From NCBI RefSeq assembly GCF_003048405.1, contig NZ_PIQS01000003.1, forward strand, positions 93,068 through 157,067: DNA of 64,000 nucleotides, read 5' to 3'. The position numbers were made by a program, and so were the translations under genes. This document shows positions 19,120 to 29,466 of this stretch, piece by piece (within the stretch, counting starts at the first letter, position 1; the number at the start of each line of letters is the position of its first letter). The DNA comes from Campylobacter concisus (lineage in GTDB: Bacteria > Campylobacterota > Campylobacteria > Campylobacterales > Campylobacteraceae). Under the pieces are notes generated by a model. It did no database searches. It saw nothing but the letters and a program-made list of their open reading frames with translations, and was not told where the DNA came from.

Positions 19120-20302
19120 TTAAATTTGAACTAGCAAAAGAATTTGCATCTTTTAAATCTTTTTCGCTCACATTAAATTTCTTAGATAAAGAAGCTATCG
19201 TATCACCAGTTTGAACTATATAGTTTTGAGATTTATTTTGGGCAGAAAATGGAATAATTAGTTTTTGATTATAGCTTACGGCATTTGTGCTAAGCTCGTT
19301 GTAGTCCTTGATCGCTCTATGACTAACACCCGTTTTTTTAGAGATAGAAAGTAGTGTTTCGCCTTTTTTTACGACATAGGCATAAAAATTATTTTTACCA
19401 TTAAATGGCTTGAAATTTTCTGCAAAAAGTTGTTTTTTGTTTTCAGGGATATAAACATAATAATCTTTTAAGGTTGGTGGAGTAAATACAAATTTTAAAT
19501 GCGGGTTGTTATTTTTCATCTTTTTTGTACTAAGACCGATACTATCGCCTATTTGAGCTAAATTTGTACCGCCAGGTACTTTTACTTTTACAAGCTTTAG
19601 TCCTCCGTTTATGTTTAACAAAGATGAATCTTTAGACATCAAGAAGTCTGCGTCTTTTGCGGTATATGCTGCTCTTAAAATTTTAATAACAAAATTTCTA
19701 GTTTCGGCTGGAAGGTATTTTTTCTCTGCGTCAAGAAGCGTTACAAGGTCATCTGTACCAGCTTTTTGTATAGCTCTTTTTAACGCACCATCGCCGCAGT
19801 TATAGGCCATAGCTGCTAGATACCACTTGCCAAATTGATTTTTAAGCGACTTTAGATAATTTGTTGCTGCAATAGTAGACTCTACTGGATCTTTTCTCTC
19901 ATCGACATACTGTCCTACCTTTAGACCATGCAGTCTAGCCGTTTGCTCCATAAACTGCCACATACCAGTAGCTTTTGCGTTTGATACTGTGTGATTTGAA
20001 AAGCCTGATTCTATCATAGCTAGATAAAAGAATGACTCAGGTACGCCGGATTTTTTGATCTGCTCTTTTACCATCGGTATATACATATAACCATTTTTTA
20101 GAGCTTCTGTAAATGTTTCAAGTTGTGATTGTTTGATACCTTGTCTCATCTTTGCATAGTGAGAAGTCTTCATAAAGCTAGCGTCAATATCCAGCTCTTT
20201 TAAAATTTTTACCTGAGTATCGTATGAGCTTTTTTCAGGGGTATTTGCCAGTAGCAAGGTACTACATGCAAACATTAAAAATATTTTAAGCATTGCTTTC
20301 AT
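19091..20302 (-). CDS. mltD: Membrane-bound lytic transglycosylase MltD with LysM domains
   Basis: A 403-aa exported protein with a signal peptide (about 1-19), an SLT domain with the catalytic Glu in FYLAMIESGFSN, and two C-terminal LysM domains (VVKKGETLLSISKKTG and IVQTGDTIASLSKKFN). It cleaves peptidoglycan and binds it through LysM. It lies immediately upstream of rlpA, which suggests joint work in septal wall turnover. Confidence 0.92.
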   Translation of the reverse strand: MKAMLKIFLMFACSTLLLANTPEKSSYDTQVKILKELDIDASFMKTSHYAKMRQGIKQSQLETFTEALKNGYMYIPMVKEQIKKSGVPESFFYLAMIESGFSNHTVSNAKATGMWQFMEQTARLHGLKVGQYVDERKDPVESTIAATNYLKSLKNQFGKWYLAAMAYNCGDGALKRAIQKAGTDDLVTLLDAEKKYLPAETRNFVIKILRAAYTAKDADFLMSKDSSLLNINGGLKLVKVKVPGGTNLAQIGDSIGLSTKKMKNNNPHLKFVFTPPTLKDYYVYIPENKKQLFAENFKPFNGKNNFYAYVVKKGETLLSISKKTGVSHRAIKDYNELSTNAVSYNQKLIIPFSAQNKSQNYIVQTGDTIASLSKKFNVSEKDLKDANSFASSNLNVGANIVIP

Positions 20303-20327
20303 TTCTATCCTTTTTTCGTGTCAAAAC

Positions 20328-20347
20328 TTAAGATGCTAGCATCTTAA
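20328..20347. repeat. Perfect 20-bp palindrome between tatD and mltD
   Basis: The 20 bases from 20328 to 20347 are a perfect palindrome centred on GCTAGC, without a loop. It lies between the mltD start and the tatD stop. It could be an operator for mltD-rlpA or a weak transcription pause; no T-run supports a terminator. Confidence 0.5.
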
Positions 20348-20367
20348 ACAAGTGCAACGCCCAAAAT

Positions 20368-21153
20368 TTAAGCAAAGCACTTAAACAACCTTTTGGCATT
20401 ATTTGAAGTTTTTTCACAAACAACTTCAGATTCAAGGTTTAAAATTTCAGCTATCTTTTTAGCAACAAATGTCGTAAACGCCGGCTCATTTCTCTTGCCA
20501 CGATTTGGTTCTGGCGTGAGATAAGGAGCGTCAGTTTCAATAACTATCCTATCAAATGGGATTTTTGGCAAAATCTCGACTAAATTTTTAGCATTTTTAA
20601 ATGTTAAAACACCGCCTATGCCAAAGTAAAAATTCCCAAATTTACAAAGCTCTAAAAGAAGTGGCGAAGCATTATAACAGTGCAAAATCGCTCCAGCTTC
20701 AAACTTTGGTGCATACTCTTTTAAGATATTAAAAGAGTCCTCATTAGCCTCCCTAATATGAAGAATAACGGGTTTTTTTAACTCAACAGCTAAATCAAGT
20801 TGAGCTAAAAAAATACGTTTTTGATCCTCTTTTTCTTTTATCTTTTCATTTTCATCTTTTGGTAAGCGAAAGTAGTCTAGACCACATTCACCAATCGCCA
20901 CACACTTTTCATCTTTAGCAAAATTTCTTAAAATTTTAATATCAAAACTCTCTTTATCATATGGATGAACTCCGGCGGCAAAGAAAATATCAGAATTTTC
21001 ATGTGCTATTTTAGCCGCTTTTGGTAAATCATTGATATCAGCTCCCGGGATAATAAAGCCTTTTAACCCTAAATTTCTAGCTTCATCTAAAATTTTATCA
21101 AGGTCAGGATCATAAACTTTACTATCTAAATGACAATGCGTATCTATAATCAT
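20368..21153 (-). CDS. tatD: TatD-family metal-dependent DNase
   Basis: A 261-aa TIM-barrel hydrolase with the metal ligands HCHLD at the N-terminus, GECGLDY in the middle, HIREA and ETDAPYLTPEPNRGKRNEP near the C-terminus. TatD enzymes are 3'-5' exonucleases. Its ATG overlaps the cbrR stop by four bases. Confidence 0.93.
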   Translation of the reverse strand: MIIDTHCHLDSKVYDPDLDKILDEARNLGLKGFIIPGADINDLPKAAKIAHENSDIFFAAGVHPYDKESFDIKILRNFAKDEKCVAIGECGLDYFRLPKDENEKIKEKEDQKRIFLAQLDLAVELKKPVILHIREANEDSFNILKEYAPKFEAGAILHCYNASPLLLELCKFGNFYFGIGGVLTFKNAKNLVEILPKIPFDRIVIETDAPYLTPEPNRGKRNEPAFTTFVAKKIAEILNLESEVVCEKTSNNAKRLFKCFA

Positions 21154-22406
21154 AAAGCTATTTCTACTCTGTTTCTACCATTTTCTTTTGCGGTGTAAAG
21201 TGCTGAATCGCAAGCCTCAAGCATATCGTCTATCTCGCAATGCCCATTGCCAAAAGATACACCTATTGATATAGTAACTTTTACTTTTTCCTTTTTTATA
21301 GTTACTTCATTTTCAGCCACTTTGGCTCGTAAATTTACAAAAAATTTAACAGCTTCTTCTTGGCTTATCTTTTTAAGCACAACGCAAAATTCTTCGCCGC
21401 CAAATCTAGCAACAATATCACTTCCTTTTGTATTGTCATTTAAAATTTTTGCGATTGATTTTAGTATCCTGTCTCCCCCATCATTGCCATATGTATCATT
21501 TATCTTCTTAAAATAATCAATATCAATCATTGCAAAAGCATAAGGCTCATTGGTCTCTTCAGCTGCTTGGACATACTCTTCCACGTCAGAATAAAAAAAT
21601 CTTCTATTATAAACTCCGGTTAAGAAGTCGCGATTTGCAAAATTTGCTATCTTGTTTATATTTTCCATCGCTTCGATCGTATTATTAACACGGCATATTA
21701 GCTCTTCTTTTGAAAATGGTTTTGCTATAAAATCGCTCGCACCATTTTTTAAGAATATTGATGCGTCAGTCTTTTCGCTAGGAGATGTCATAACGATTAC
21801 GCCAAGACTATTTTTATCTTTTTCTTTTCTAACCTCTTTTAAAACCTCAAGGCCATCTTTTACCGGCATTCTATAATCAGTTATTATAAGATTTATATCA
21901 GGATTATCTGCAAAATAATTCATCGCCTCTTCGCCGTGAGCCGCAGCCAAAACTTTAAACTGAAGGCTAGTTAATATCTTTTTTATCATATTTCTAAAAG
22001 GAAGTGAATCTTCAACAACCAAAACCTTGTATTGTCTATTTTTGCTCAGTCTATTTATCATTTGGAAGATATAGTTGATATCGTCCATATTTCCTTTATA
22101 AACATAATCCACAATATCTTTATTTATAAAATTTTGCCTTGTTTCATCATCAATGCTACCTGTTAAAACAATAGCTGAAAGCCCTTTGGAAAGTGCATAA
22201 TCAACGATCTCGCCATTTGGAGCATCTGGCAAATTTAAATCCAAAATAGTCATAAAATAATCTTTATCATGCTCATTAATTAGCATTTGAGCCTCGGCAA
22301 AACTATATGCAACATCAATTGCCATCTCATCAATAGTCTTTTCCATTTGCATAACAATCAGCTTTGCTAACGCCTTATTATCATCAACTACAAGGATTCT
22401 TTCCAT
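21150..22406 (-). CDS. cbrR: Diguanylate-cyclase response regulator CbrR
   Basis: A 418-aa protein with two receiver domains in tandem (about 1-120, phospho-Asp in MTILDLNLPD; about 128-245, IITDYRMPVKDG) and a C-terminal GGDEF domain (signature RFGGEEF, about 255-418). The GGEEF site is intact, so diguanylate cyclase activity is plausible. In C. jejuni this gene at the same locus is named CbrR and is needed for bile resistance. It precedes tatD in one transcript. Confidence 0.9.
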   Translation of the reverse strand: MERILVVDDNKALAKLIVMQMEKTIDEMAIDVAYSFAEAQMLINEHDKDYFMTILDLNLPDAPNGEIVDYALSKGLSAIVLTGSIDDETRQNFINKDIVDYVYKGNMDDINYIFQMINRLSKNRQYKVLVVEDSLPFRNMIKKILTSLQFKVLAAAHGEEAMNYFADNPDINLIITDYRMPVKDGLEVLKEVRKEKDKNSLGVIVMTSPSEKTDASIFLKNGASDFIAKPFSKEELICRVNNTIEAMENINKIANFANRDFLTGVYNRRFFYSDVEEYVQAAEETNEPYAFAMIDIDYFKKINDTYGNDGGDRILKSIAKILNDNTKGSDIVARFGGEEFCVVLKKISQEEAVKFFVNLRAKVAENEVTIKKEKVKVTISIGVSFGNGHCEIDDMLEACDSALYTAKENGRNRVEIAL

Positions 22407-22494
22407 ATTATTCCTACAAAAATTTTTATCAAATTAGTGGCGATTTTATCAAATAAATTTATTTATAAAGCTTAAATTAATAATTTAAATTAAG

Positions 22495-24015
22495 CTACTT
22501 TAAAAGCCCTTTCGCAAAATTTATTGCCTCTTCACTTATGTGTTCACCGCTTATCATACGTGCTAATTCGCTCACTCGTTCATCTCTACCAAGCTCTCTT
22601 ACGACCGAGTTTTCTCCATGACGCTCTACTAAAAAGTGCGAATTTGCCTTTGAGCTAAGCTGCGGCTGATGTGAAATGGCAAAAATTTGATAAAAATTTG
22701 CAAGTTTTAAAAGGACATTTGCGATACTCATTGCCTCTTTTCCACTTAAATTTGCATCTATTTCATCAAGTATGATGACATCACCGCCCGTTTTTGTTAT
22801 CTCGCTAGATGCGGCTATAAAAGCTAACCTTAGGCGGTTTAGCTCGCCTGAACTTAAATTTTTAAGCGAAGTCTCATTTAAATTTAGACAAACCTCATCA
22901 AGTCCTAAAATATCAAGTCTTTTTTCTTCTATTTTTAGCGTGATATCTGGCATATAAAGCTCTTTTAGGTATAAATTTATCATGCTCTCAAGCTCTTTTA
23001 AATTTATGCTCCTTGCCCTACTTAAAGTGCTAGCTAGCTCATTTGCCCTTTTGCTTAAAATTTCAAATTTCTTCTCAAGCTCACTCTTTTCAAAGCTTAA
23101 ATTTTCATATCTGGCAAGCTCTTTTTTCTTTTTAACAAGCACTTCTAAGGCCTCTTCTTCGCTGCCATAACGCCTAATAATGGCATTAAGAGCCTCTATC
23201 CTATCAAGCACGCTTTCCACATCGATATCGTCGAGTTCTTCCATATTTAGGCTATCTCTTGCGACTCTTAGCTCATTCATCGCATCTTCAAAAAAGCCAT
23301 TGTCAAGGTCACTGATGCTTAGCGCCTCATTTACGCTGTGCTCTAGCTCAAATATCCGCTCAGCCCTAGCCCACGCTTCATTTATCTTATCCTTTTTACT
23401 AAGCCTTTTTTTAGTCTCCATAAGCTCTTCAAACTCGCCTTTTTTAGGCTCCACGTTTCTTATCTTTTCGATCTCAAAGCTAGCAAGCTCCTTTAGCTCC
23501 TCGACCTTTTTCTCTTCCTCTTTTATAGTGGCAAGCTCTTTTGAAATTTTAGAAAATTCCAAAAACGTCTCTTCAAACTCCTGCTTTATCTCTTTAAATT
23601 TCTCATTTTTTGAAATTTCCAGCCTATCAAGCAAATTTAGAAATTTCTCGTTTTCAAACTCGTTTGCCTCTTTTGCTGAGAGGTATTTGATGTGCTCGCG
23701 CGCCACTTGGGCTAAATTTTTCTTTGAGATGGCTTGTTGGTTTATAAAATATCTCGTGCTTTTATCTTTTAAAAGCTTGAAAATATTGACCTCTTCATTT
23801 TCTATGCCAAACTCATCAAGCTCAAATTTATGCTCCACGTCAGCTTCTATCAGCCTTGCCTCGCTATCTTTTAGCCCAAAAACAGCCATTATGGCGCTCA
23901 TTAGCACCGACTTACCAGCGCCGCTAACGCCTGTAAATACACTAAGACCCTCTTTGAAATTTAGCTCGACATTTTTAAAATTTAGATAATCTTTAATCAA
24001 AATTCGATCAATCAT
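22495..24015 (-). CDS. recN: DNA repair protein RecN
   Basis: A 506-aa SMC-like ATPase with Walker [13 protein letters not shown] near residue 35, a long central coiled coil (about 130-330), the ABC signature [13 protein letters not shown] and Walker [14 protein letters not shown]. RecN acts in double-strand break repair. It overlaps nadK by eight bases. The recN-nadK pairing is widespread in bacteria. Confidence 0.94.
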   Translation of the reverse strand: MIDRILIKDYLNFKNVELNFKEGLSVFTGVSGAGKSVLMSAIMAVFGLKDSEARLIEADVEHKFELDEFGIENEEVNIFKLLKDKSTRYFINQQAISKKNLAQVAREHIKYLSAKEANEFENEKFLNLLDRLEISKNEKFKEIKQEFEETFLEFSKISKELATIKEEEKKVEELKELASFEIEKIRNVEPKKGEFEELMETKKRLSKKDKINEAWARAERIFELEHSVNEALSISDLDNGFFEDAMNELRVARDSLNMEELDDIDVESVLDRIEALNAIIRRYGSEEEALEVLVKKKKELARYENLSFEKSELEKKFEILSKRANELASTLSRARSINLKELESMINLYLKELYMPDITLKIEEKRLDILGLDEVCLNLNETSLKNLSSGELNRLRLAFIAASSEITKTGGDVIILDEIDANLSGKEAMSIANVLLKLANFYQIFAISHQPQLSSKANSHFLVERHGENSVVRELGRDERVSELARMISGEHISEEAINFAKGLLK

Positions 24016-24883
24016 TATAACCCCAGTGAAGTTTCTCTTTTAAAATTTGAAAATAATCTCTACCGATATGGCGTATCAGCCTCGCTTTTTTGTTGCTAAG
24101 GCTCATGCTAACGGCCGAAATTTTACTCATATCAAACCTATCTTGACCATCAAGTACCAAAATCGCATCGCTATTTGTTCTAAATTTAACCGTATGATTT
24201 TTCGTGAGTACGACTGGACGCTGTGTAAGTGAGTGCGAGCAGATAGGAGTTACTGTAAAAACTTCGCTTAATGGATAGATAATAGGGCCATTTGCACTCA
24301 TGTTATATGCCGTTGTTCCAGCAGGTGTCGCCACTATAACGCCGTCTCCAAAATATGAATTAAAATATTTTTCATTTAAAAGTGCCTCAATATGCGTCAT
24401 CGAGCCACCATTTTTACTAACGATAACTGCATCGTTAAATGCTATCTTTTGCTCAGTTTTGCCATCATTTTTGTGAAGTGTGACGTCTAACATAAATGGC
24501 ATTTCTACCTCAAATTTGTCATCAAAAAAGTCTTTAAAAAATTTCTCACTCTCATTTATCGTGATATCTGTCAAAAAGCCTAGCCTACCAGCATGTATGC
24601 CAAGGACAAGTGGCGAGATATAAGCTAGTTTTCTACAAGTTGAGATTATAGTGCCATCACCACCAAGCGTGATTAAAAATTCGCACTCTTTAGCTAATTT
24701 TATAAGCTCAAAACCATTTTTCTCTATACGCTTAGCACAATTTTTTTCAAGCAAAATTTCTGCGTTATACTTTTTTAAAATTTTTTCTAATTTTTCTAAA
24801 TCTTGCCTAAACAATGGATAATCTTTAGCAATAAGTCCTACTTTTTTTGTACAAAAAGTATTAAATTTTTGTTCATTTTTCAT
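24008..24883 (-). CDS. nadK: NAD kinase
   Basis: A 291-aa enzyme with the signature [11 protein letters not shown] and the downstream [16 protein letters not shown] motif. It phosphorylates NAD to NADP. I take ATG 24883 ([10 protein letters not shown]) as the start; the open frame continues 27 codons further but through the aspS promoter. It is divergent from aspS. Confidence 0.92.
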   Translation of the reverse strand: MKNEQKFNTFCTKKVGLIAKDYPLFRQDLEKLEKILKKYNAEILLEKNCAKRIEKNGFELIKLAKECEFLITLGGDGTIISTCRKLAYISPLVLGIHAGRLGFLTDITINESEKFFKDFFDDKFEVEMPFMLDVTLHKNDGKTEQKIAFNDAVIVSKNGGSMTHIEALLNEKYFNSYFGDGVIVATPAGTTAYNMSANGPIIYPLSEVFTVTPICSHSLTQRPVVLTKNHTVKFRTNSDAILVLDGQDRFDMSKISAVSMSLSNKKARLIRHIGRDYFQILKEKLHWGYND

Positions 24884-24939
24884 GTAAATGATTGTAACAT
24901 ATTTTATTTTAACAAAGCTTTTCAAAAGAAAAAAGCGAT

Positions 24940-24945
24940 TATAAT
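24940..24945 (+). promoter_or_regulatory. -10 box of aspS
   Basis: TATAAT lies 30 bases before the aspS ATG in the gap divergent from nadK. An AAAGGAG ribosome site follows at about 24962. Confidence 0.6.
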
Positions 24946-24975
24946 TGCCTAAAAAACATTGCAAAGGAGCATTTT

Positions 24976-26733
24976 ATGCGAAGTCATTATTGCACCGATC
25001 TTAGCAAAGCTGACATCGGCAAAGAAGTAATACTTTGTGGCTGGGCAAATACATATAGAGACCATGGTGGCGTCATTTTCATCGACTTAAGAGATGTTAG
25101 TGGGCTTATACAGTTAGTTTGTGACCCAGCTGACAGCAAAGAAGCACATGATATTGCTGCAAAAGTAAGAGATGAATATGTCTTAAAAGCAAAAGGAAAA
25201 GTAAGAGCTAGAGGCGAAGGACTAACCAATCCAAAGCTAAAAACTGGCGAGATAGAAGTAATAGTAAGTGAGCTAATCATCGAAAATCCAAGCGAGCCGC
25301 TACCATTTATGATAGGCGATGAGAGCGTAAATGAGGACATTAGGCTAAAATACCGCTTTTTAGATCTTAGAAGCGAGCGCTTGCAAAATATATTTAAAAT
25401 GCGTTCTCGTGCAGCGATCGCAGCTAGAAACAGCCTAGATAAAATGGGCTTTATCGAGTTTGAAACTCCGGTTTTAACACGCGCAACTCCAGAAGGTGCG
25501 AGAGACTACCTAGTGCCAAGCCGTGTATATCCGGGTCAATTTTACGCGCTCCCACAAAGTCCACAGCTATTTAAACAGCTTTTGATGTGTTCTGGCTTTG
25601 ATAAATATTTCCAAATCGCAAAATGCTTCCGCGACGAAGATTTAAGGGCTGATCGCCAACCAGAATTTACTCAAATAGATATAGAAATGAGCTTTGTCGA
25701 GCAAGAAGATATCATAAATATGGCTGAGACGATGCTAAAAGATATATTTAAAGCCTGCGGATACGATATCAAAACGCCATTTAGACGCATGAGCTACAAA
25801 GAGGCTACTGAGACTTACGGCTCAGACAAGCCTGATCTTAGATACGATCTAAAAATGATCGATGTTATCGATATTTTCGAGCGCTCAAGCAATGAAATTT
25901 TTAGCTCTATCGCAAAAGACAAGAAGAAAAACCGCATCAAAGCGCTAAAAGTACCAAATGGCGACAATATCTTTAGTAAGCGCGAGATGAATAGATTTGA
26001 GGAATTTGTACGTAAATTTGGCGCACAAGGGCTTGGCTACTTCCAAATGAAAGAAGAAGGACTAAAAGGCCCACTTTGCAAATTTTTTGAACAAAGCGAT
26101 CTTGATGAGATCGTCTCAAGATGTGAGCTAAAAGTTGGCGACGTAGTATTTTTTGGCGCTGGCAAGAAAAAAATCGTGCTTGATTATATGGGAAGATTTA
26201 GAATTTTCCTAGCTGAACAAATGGGTATCATTGATCAAGACAAACTTGAGTTTTTATGGGTGCTTGACTTCCCAATGTTTGAACAAAATGACGATGGCAG
26301 CTACTCTGCGATGCACCATCCATTTACTATGCCAAAAAATATTGACGAGCCTGATCTTGAGGACATCCTCTCTATCGCTCACGACGTCGTACTAAACGGC
26401 TTTGAGCTTGGTGGCGGAAGTATAAGAATTCACAAAAATGATATCCAACAAAAGGTCTTTAAGCTTCTTGGTATAGACGAAGAGGAACAGCGTGAGAAAT
26501 TTGGCTTCTTGCTTGATGCCTTGACATTTGGCGCGCCTCCACATGGTGGTATCGCGATCGGCTTTGACAGGCTAAATATGCTCGTAAATAAAGCAAGCTC
26601 AATCCGTGACGTCATAGCATTCCCTAAAACACAACGTGCTCAGTGTCCACTCACAAAGGCACCAAGCCACGCTAGCAACGAGCAGCTTAGGGAGCTAGGA
26701 CTAAGGATAAGAGAAAAAGAGCAAAAGGCTTAA
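24976..26733 (+). CDS. aspS: Aspartyl-tRNA synthetase
   Basis: A 585-aa class II synthetase of bacterial type: N-terminal OB-fold (about 15-100), motif 2 with [16 protein letters not shown], a GAD insertion (about 290-410) and motif 3 GIAIGFDRL. In epsilonproteobacteria without AsnRS it normally also charges tRNA-Asn for the amidotransferase route; this is family knowledge. Confidence 0.96.
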   Translation: MRSHYCTDLSKADIGKEVILCGWANTYRDHGGVIFIDLRDVSGLIQLVCDPADSKEAHDIAAKVRDEYVLKAKGKVRARGEGLTNPKLKTGEIEVIVSELIIENPSEPLPFMIGDESVNEDIRLKYRFLDLRSERLQNIFKMRSRAAIAARNSLDKMGFIEFETPVLTRATPEGARDYLVPSRVYPGQFYALPQSPQLFKQLLMCSGFDKYFQIAKCFRDEDLRADRQPEFTQIDIEMSFVEQEDIINMAETMLKDIFKACGYDIKTPFRRMSYKEATETYGSDKPDLRYDLKMIDVIDIFERSSNEIFSSIAKDKKKNRIKALKVPNGDNIFSKREMNRFEEFVRKFGAQGLGYFQMKEEGLKGPLCKFFEQSDLDEIVSRCELKVGDVVFFGAGKKKIVLDYMGRFRIFLAEQMGIIDQDKLEFLWVLDFPMFEQNDDGSYSAMHHPFTMPKNIDEPDLEDILSIAHDVVLNGFELGGGSIRIHKNDIQQKVFKLLGIDEEEQREKFGFLLDALTFGAPPHGGIAIGFDRLNMLVNKASSIRDVIAFPKTQRAQCPLTKAPSHASNEQLRELGLRIREKEQKA

Positions 26734-26750
26734 AATTTGCCTTTAAAAAG

Positions 26751-26798
26751 AGATGGAAAATTTTTGTCTTTAAATATTTTTTTAGACAAAATTCCATC
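26751..26798 (+). terminator. Stem-loop after aspS
   Basis: An imperfect inverted repeat of about 15 bp (GATGGAA...TTTTGTCT with AGACAAAA...TTCCATC) encloses a T-rich loop 17 bases after the aspS stop. It is probably the aspS terminator. The rest of the gap up to adk at 26990 shows no gene. Confidence 0.5.
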
Positions 26799-26989
26799 CT
26801 AAATTTAAATTTATAAAAAGATGTCTCCAACTTGGCGGCTAATTAAATTAAAACTTGTCTAAGTATTTTGAGATGATTTTTGTGGTTGCGACGTAAAATT
26901 TTGCGCAGATAGAACGCTTAGTTCATCAAGTTAAATTTTACTAGCTCCGCAAAAAGCGCTCAAAAGACAAAGGCAATAAAAGGGAAAGA

Positions 26990-27559
26990 ATGAAGAATTT
27001 ATTTTTAATCATCGGCGCTCCAGGTAGCGGCAAAACAACAGATGCATCGATCATCGCACAACAAGATGAGAAATTTGCACACTTTTCAACTGGCGATCTT
27101 TTAAGAGCTGAAGTTGCTAGTGGTAGTGAGCTTGGTAAGCTAATAGACGGCTTTATCTCAAAAGGAAATTTAGTTCCGCTTGACGTTGTCGTAAATGCGA
27201 TCGTCTCAGCTATCAAAAGCTCAAATAAATCAAACATCATAATCGACGGCTACCCAAGAAGCGTTGAGCAAATGACTGAGCTTGACAAAGTCTTAAGCGA
27301 ACAAGATGAAATTTCTCTAAAAGGTGTCATCGAAGTAGATGTTAGCGAAGATGTAGCAAGAGCTAGAGTGCTTGGCCGTGCAAGAGGCGCTGATGATAAC
27401 AACGAAGTGTTTAATAACCGTATGAAAGTATATCTTGATCCGATCAAACCTATCCGTAAATTTTACAGCGAAAAAGAGCTACTTCACGTAGTAAACGGTG
27501 AGCGTGGCATAGACGAGATCGTAGCTGATATCAAAAATTTACTAGCTAAACTTTTATAA
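26990..27559 (+). CDS. adk: Adenylate kinase
   Basis: A 189-aa short-form adenylate kinase with P-loop [12 protein letters not shown], the NMP-binding segment with [10 protein letters not shown], and [11 protein letters not shown]. The short lid matches other Campylobacter Adk proteins. It interconverts 2 ADP with ATP and AMP. Confidence 0.95.
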   Translation: MKNLFLIIGAPGSGKTTDASIIAQQDEKFAHFSTGDLLRAEVASGSELGKLIDGFISKGNLVPLDVVVNAIVSAIKSSNKSNIIIDGYPRSVEQMTELDKVLSEQDEISLKGVIEVDVSEDVARARVLGRARGADDNNEVFNNRMKVYLDPIKPIRKFYSEKELLHVVNGERGIDEIVADIKNLLAKLL

Positions 27560-27566
27560 ATTTACA

Positions 27567-27592
27567 GACCTTGCATAAAAATGTGCAAGGTC
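27567..27592 (+). terminator. Stem-loop after adk
   Basis: A perfect 9-bp stem (27567-27575 with 27584-27592) lies eight bases after the adk stop. The following tract is AT-rich rather than a pure T-run, so termination may be partial. Confidence 0.6.
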
Positions 27593-27696
27593 CTAAATAA
27601 ATATCATTCAAATATACTTATTTTTAATTTCATTTTAAATGTAACTTTCCTACAATTCTAAATTTATTTTTAACAAACCTAAACAAAGATGAAATT

Positions 27697-28161
27697 ATGC
27701 ATAAATTTAAATTTACAATACTACTTTCAATCGTAACTATTTTTGCCTTTACAGGATGTGCTAAAAAGTATATAGAAATGGTTTAAAAGGATACTACATA
27801 TAAGTACAGCAGCGCTAAAGCGGTTTGTGGCGAAACCGAGCTTGATAAAAAGCTAGAAGGATACATAAATACCTTTTTAAAAAAGAAAGACCAATACGGT
27901 GACGACCTAATCATAAAATGCGATATACAAAGAACAAAAAATGGAGTTAGGATCCTTAGGCACTTAACCCTAGGCATAGGTGGTGCTGGTAAATCTGAGA
28001 CTCTCGCAGTCATAAATTTAGTCGATCAAAATGGTAAAGAGGTGGCCAAATTTAACGTTACTGTCGAGATTAGATATGGCTTTCTTGGTGGTAGCGCAGA
28101 TAGAGCACTACCGATTACCGCTAAAAACATCTATAAAATTGTTACAAAAGATTTTATGTAA
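27697..28161 (+). pseudogene. Lipoprotein gene interrupted by an in-frame TAA (DUF4410-like)
   Basis: One uninterrupted frame from ATG 27697 to TAA 28159-28161 encodes 154 residues apart from a single TAA at codon 30 (27784-27786). The first 29 residues are a lipoprotein signal (MHKFKFTILL, lipobox FTGC). After the stop the frame continues with coding-like residues, including GIGGAGKSETLAVINLVDQ and VEIRYGFLGG, which recall DUF4410-type lipoproteins. There is no start codon or ribosome site for the downstream part. The reading frame is otherwise intact, so this is a recent nonsense mutation, a sequencing error, or, less likely, stop read-through. Confidence 0.7.
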
Positions 28162-28232
28162 AAACTTACCTTTTATTAATATCAAAAATATACTATCCCT
28201 TAAAATTTCACAACCAATTTTAAAGGATAAAA

Positions 28233-28568
28233 ATGAAAAAGATCATAATCGCTGCAATATCTGCTAGCATCGCAATGGCTGGAGGCTTCACATCAAAGCA
28301 CTCAAGTGAAACGATAAGTGCAAAAGAGGCATTAAAGCTAAATGACGACACCAAAGTCATACTTGAGGGCAAGATAAAGTCACACATCAAATCAGATAAA
28401 TATGAATTTGTTGATAAAAATGGCGATGTGATTGTCGTTGAGATAGGCGACAAAAAATGGGGCAACATAACAGCCAATGAAGATATACCTTTACGAATAA
28501 GGGGCGAGGTTGATAAAGACATTACAAAAATGGAAATCGACGTAGACAGTGTAGAAATCATAAGGTAG
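28233..28568 (+). CDS. BOF-family (YgiW/YdeI) periplasmic OB-fold protein
   Basis: A 111-aa exported protein with a signal peptide (about 1-17, ending MAGG) and a single bacterial OB-fold: TISAKEALKLNDDTKVILEG, then a YEFVDKNG turn and VEIGDKKW. YgiW/BOF proteins are linked to stress tolerance and small-ligand binding. An AAAGG ribosome site lies just before ATG 28233. It stands alone between the broken lipoprotein gene and ppa. Confidence 0.85.
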   Translation: MKKIIIAAISASIAMAGGFTSKHSSETISAKEALKLNDDTKVILEGKIKSHIKSDKYEFVDKNGDVIVVEIGDKKWGNITANEDIPLRIRGEVDKDITKMEIDVDSVEIIR

Positions 28569-28638
28569 TTAAAATTTACACGCATTTAATGCAAAAAATA
28601 CTAAAATCACGAAAATTTCTAATAAAAAGGACAAATAT

Positions 28639-29157
28639 ATGGACGTTTTAAAAATCAAAGCTGGCTCAAACCCAGACAAAATCAATGCCGTAATCGAAAT
28701 ACCTTATGGCTCAAATATCAAATATGAGATCGATAAAGATAGTGGCGCGGTCGTGGTTGATCGCGTGCTTTACTCAGCGATGTTCTACCCAGCAAACTAC
28801 GGCTTTGTGCCAAATACACTTGCAGCTGACGGCGATCCAGCTGATATTTTGGTACTAAATGAGTATCCGCTCCAAGCTGGTAGCGTCATCCCTTGCCGCT
28901 TGATAGGCGTTTTGGTGATGGAAGATGAGGCGGGTATGGATGAGAAACTTTTAGCTGTGCCAGTTACAAAGATCGATCCAAGATATGAAGCGATAAAAAG
29001 CTACGAAGACTTGCCAACTGCGACACTAAATAAGATCAAAAATTTCTTTGAAACTTATAAAATTCTTGAGCCAAACAAATGGGTTAAGGTGAAAGAATTT
29101 AAAGACGCAAACGCTGCAAAAGAGATTTTAGACGCTGCTATTAAAAATTATAAATAA
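28639..29157 (+). CDS. ppa: Inorganic pyrophosphatase
   Basis: A 172-aa family I pyrophosphatase with the signature DGDPADILVL and the upstream EIPYGSNIKYEID. It hydrolyses pyrophosphate in the cytoplasm. A strong terminator follows directly. Confidence 0.95.
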   Translation: MDVLKIKAGSNPDKINAVIEIPYGSNIKYEIDKDSGAVVVDRVLYSAMFYPANYGFVPNTLAADGDPADILVLNEYPLQAGSVIPCRLIGVLVMEDEAGMDEKLLAVPVTKIDPRYEAIKSYEDLPTATLNKIKNFFETYKILEPNKWVKVKEFKDANAAKEILDAAIKNYK

Positions 29158-29162
29158 TTTAT

Positions 29163-29189
29163 AAGCCCTATTTTAGGGCTTTTCTTTTT
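29163..29189 (+). terminator. Rho-independent terminator of ppa
   Basis: A 7-bp stem (AAGCCCT with AGGGCTT, 29163-29169 and 29175-29181) with a 5-base loop is followed by a T-rich tail, six bases after the ppa stop. Confidence 0.88.
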
Positions 29190-29256
29190 AAATTTATTCG
29201 TTTTATACACCTCATAAAAAAGGCTGTTTTTTTATATTTAGATAAGCTTTTTCTTG

Positions 29257-29262
29257 TATAAT
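29257..29262 (+). promoter_or_regulatory. -10 box of the tRNA gene
   Basis: TATAAT preceded by TTG lies 19 bases before the first tRNA base, a normal distance for a stable RNA promoter. Confidence 0.6.
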
Positions 29263-29281
29263 ACGATTTTCTTTCAACTGT

Positions 29282-29358
29282 GGGTTCATAGCTCAGTTGG
29301 TTAGAGCATCCGGCTCATAACCGGATGGTCCCAGGTTCGAGTCCTGGTGAACCCACCA
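29282..29358 (+). tRNA. tRNA with CAU anticodon (elongator Met, or Ile2)
   Basis: The 77 bases fold as a full cloverleaf: acceptor GGGTTCA with TGAACCC, D-arm GCTC/GAGC, anticodon stem TCCGG/CCGGA with loop CTCATAA, T-arm CCAGG/CCTGG with loop TTCGAGT, and an encoded CCA end. The anticodon is CAU. The G1-C72 pair rules out the initiator tRNA, which has a mismatch there. Elongator Met and lysidine-modified Ile2 cannot be separated with certainty by eye; Met is the default call. Confidence 0.93.
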
Positions 29359-29466
29359 CTTTCTATTTTATTTATAATCTTTAATCTTCTAAAATCTAAA
29401 TTTTGAGACTATTTTGCTTTTGTTTTAAGAATCAAAGTGAACTTTTATTCACCTTGATCTAATATC

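Noticed and set aside
23180..23989. 269-codon plus-strand open frame opposite recN
   Set aside because: Serine-rich antisense shadow of the recN coiled coil; recN has all its motifs on the minus strand.
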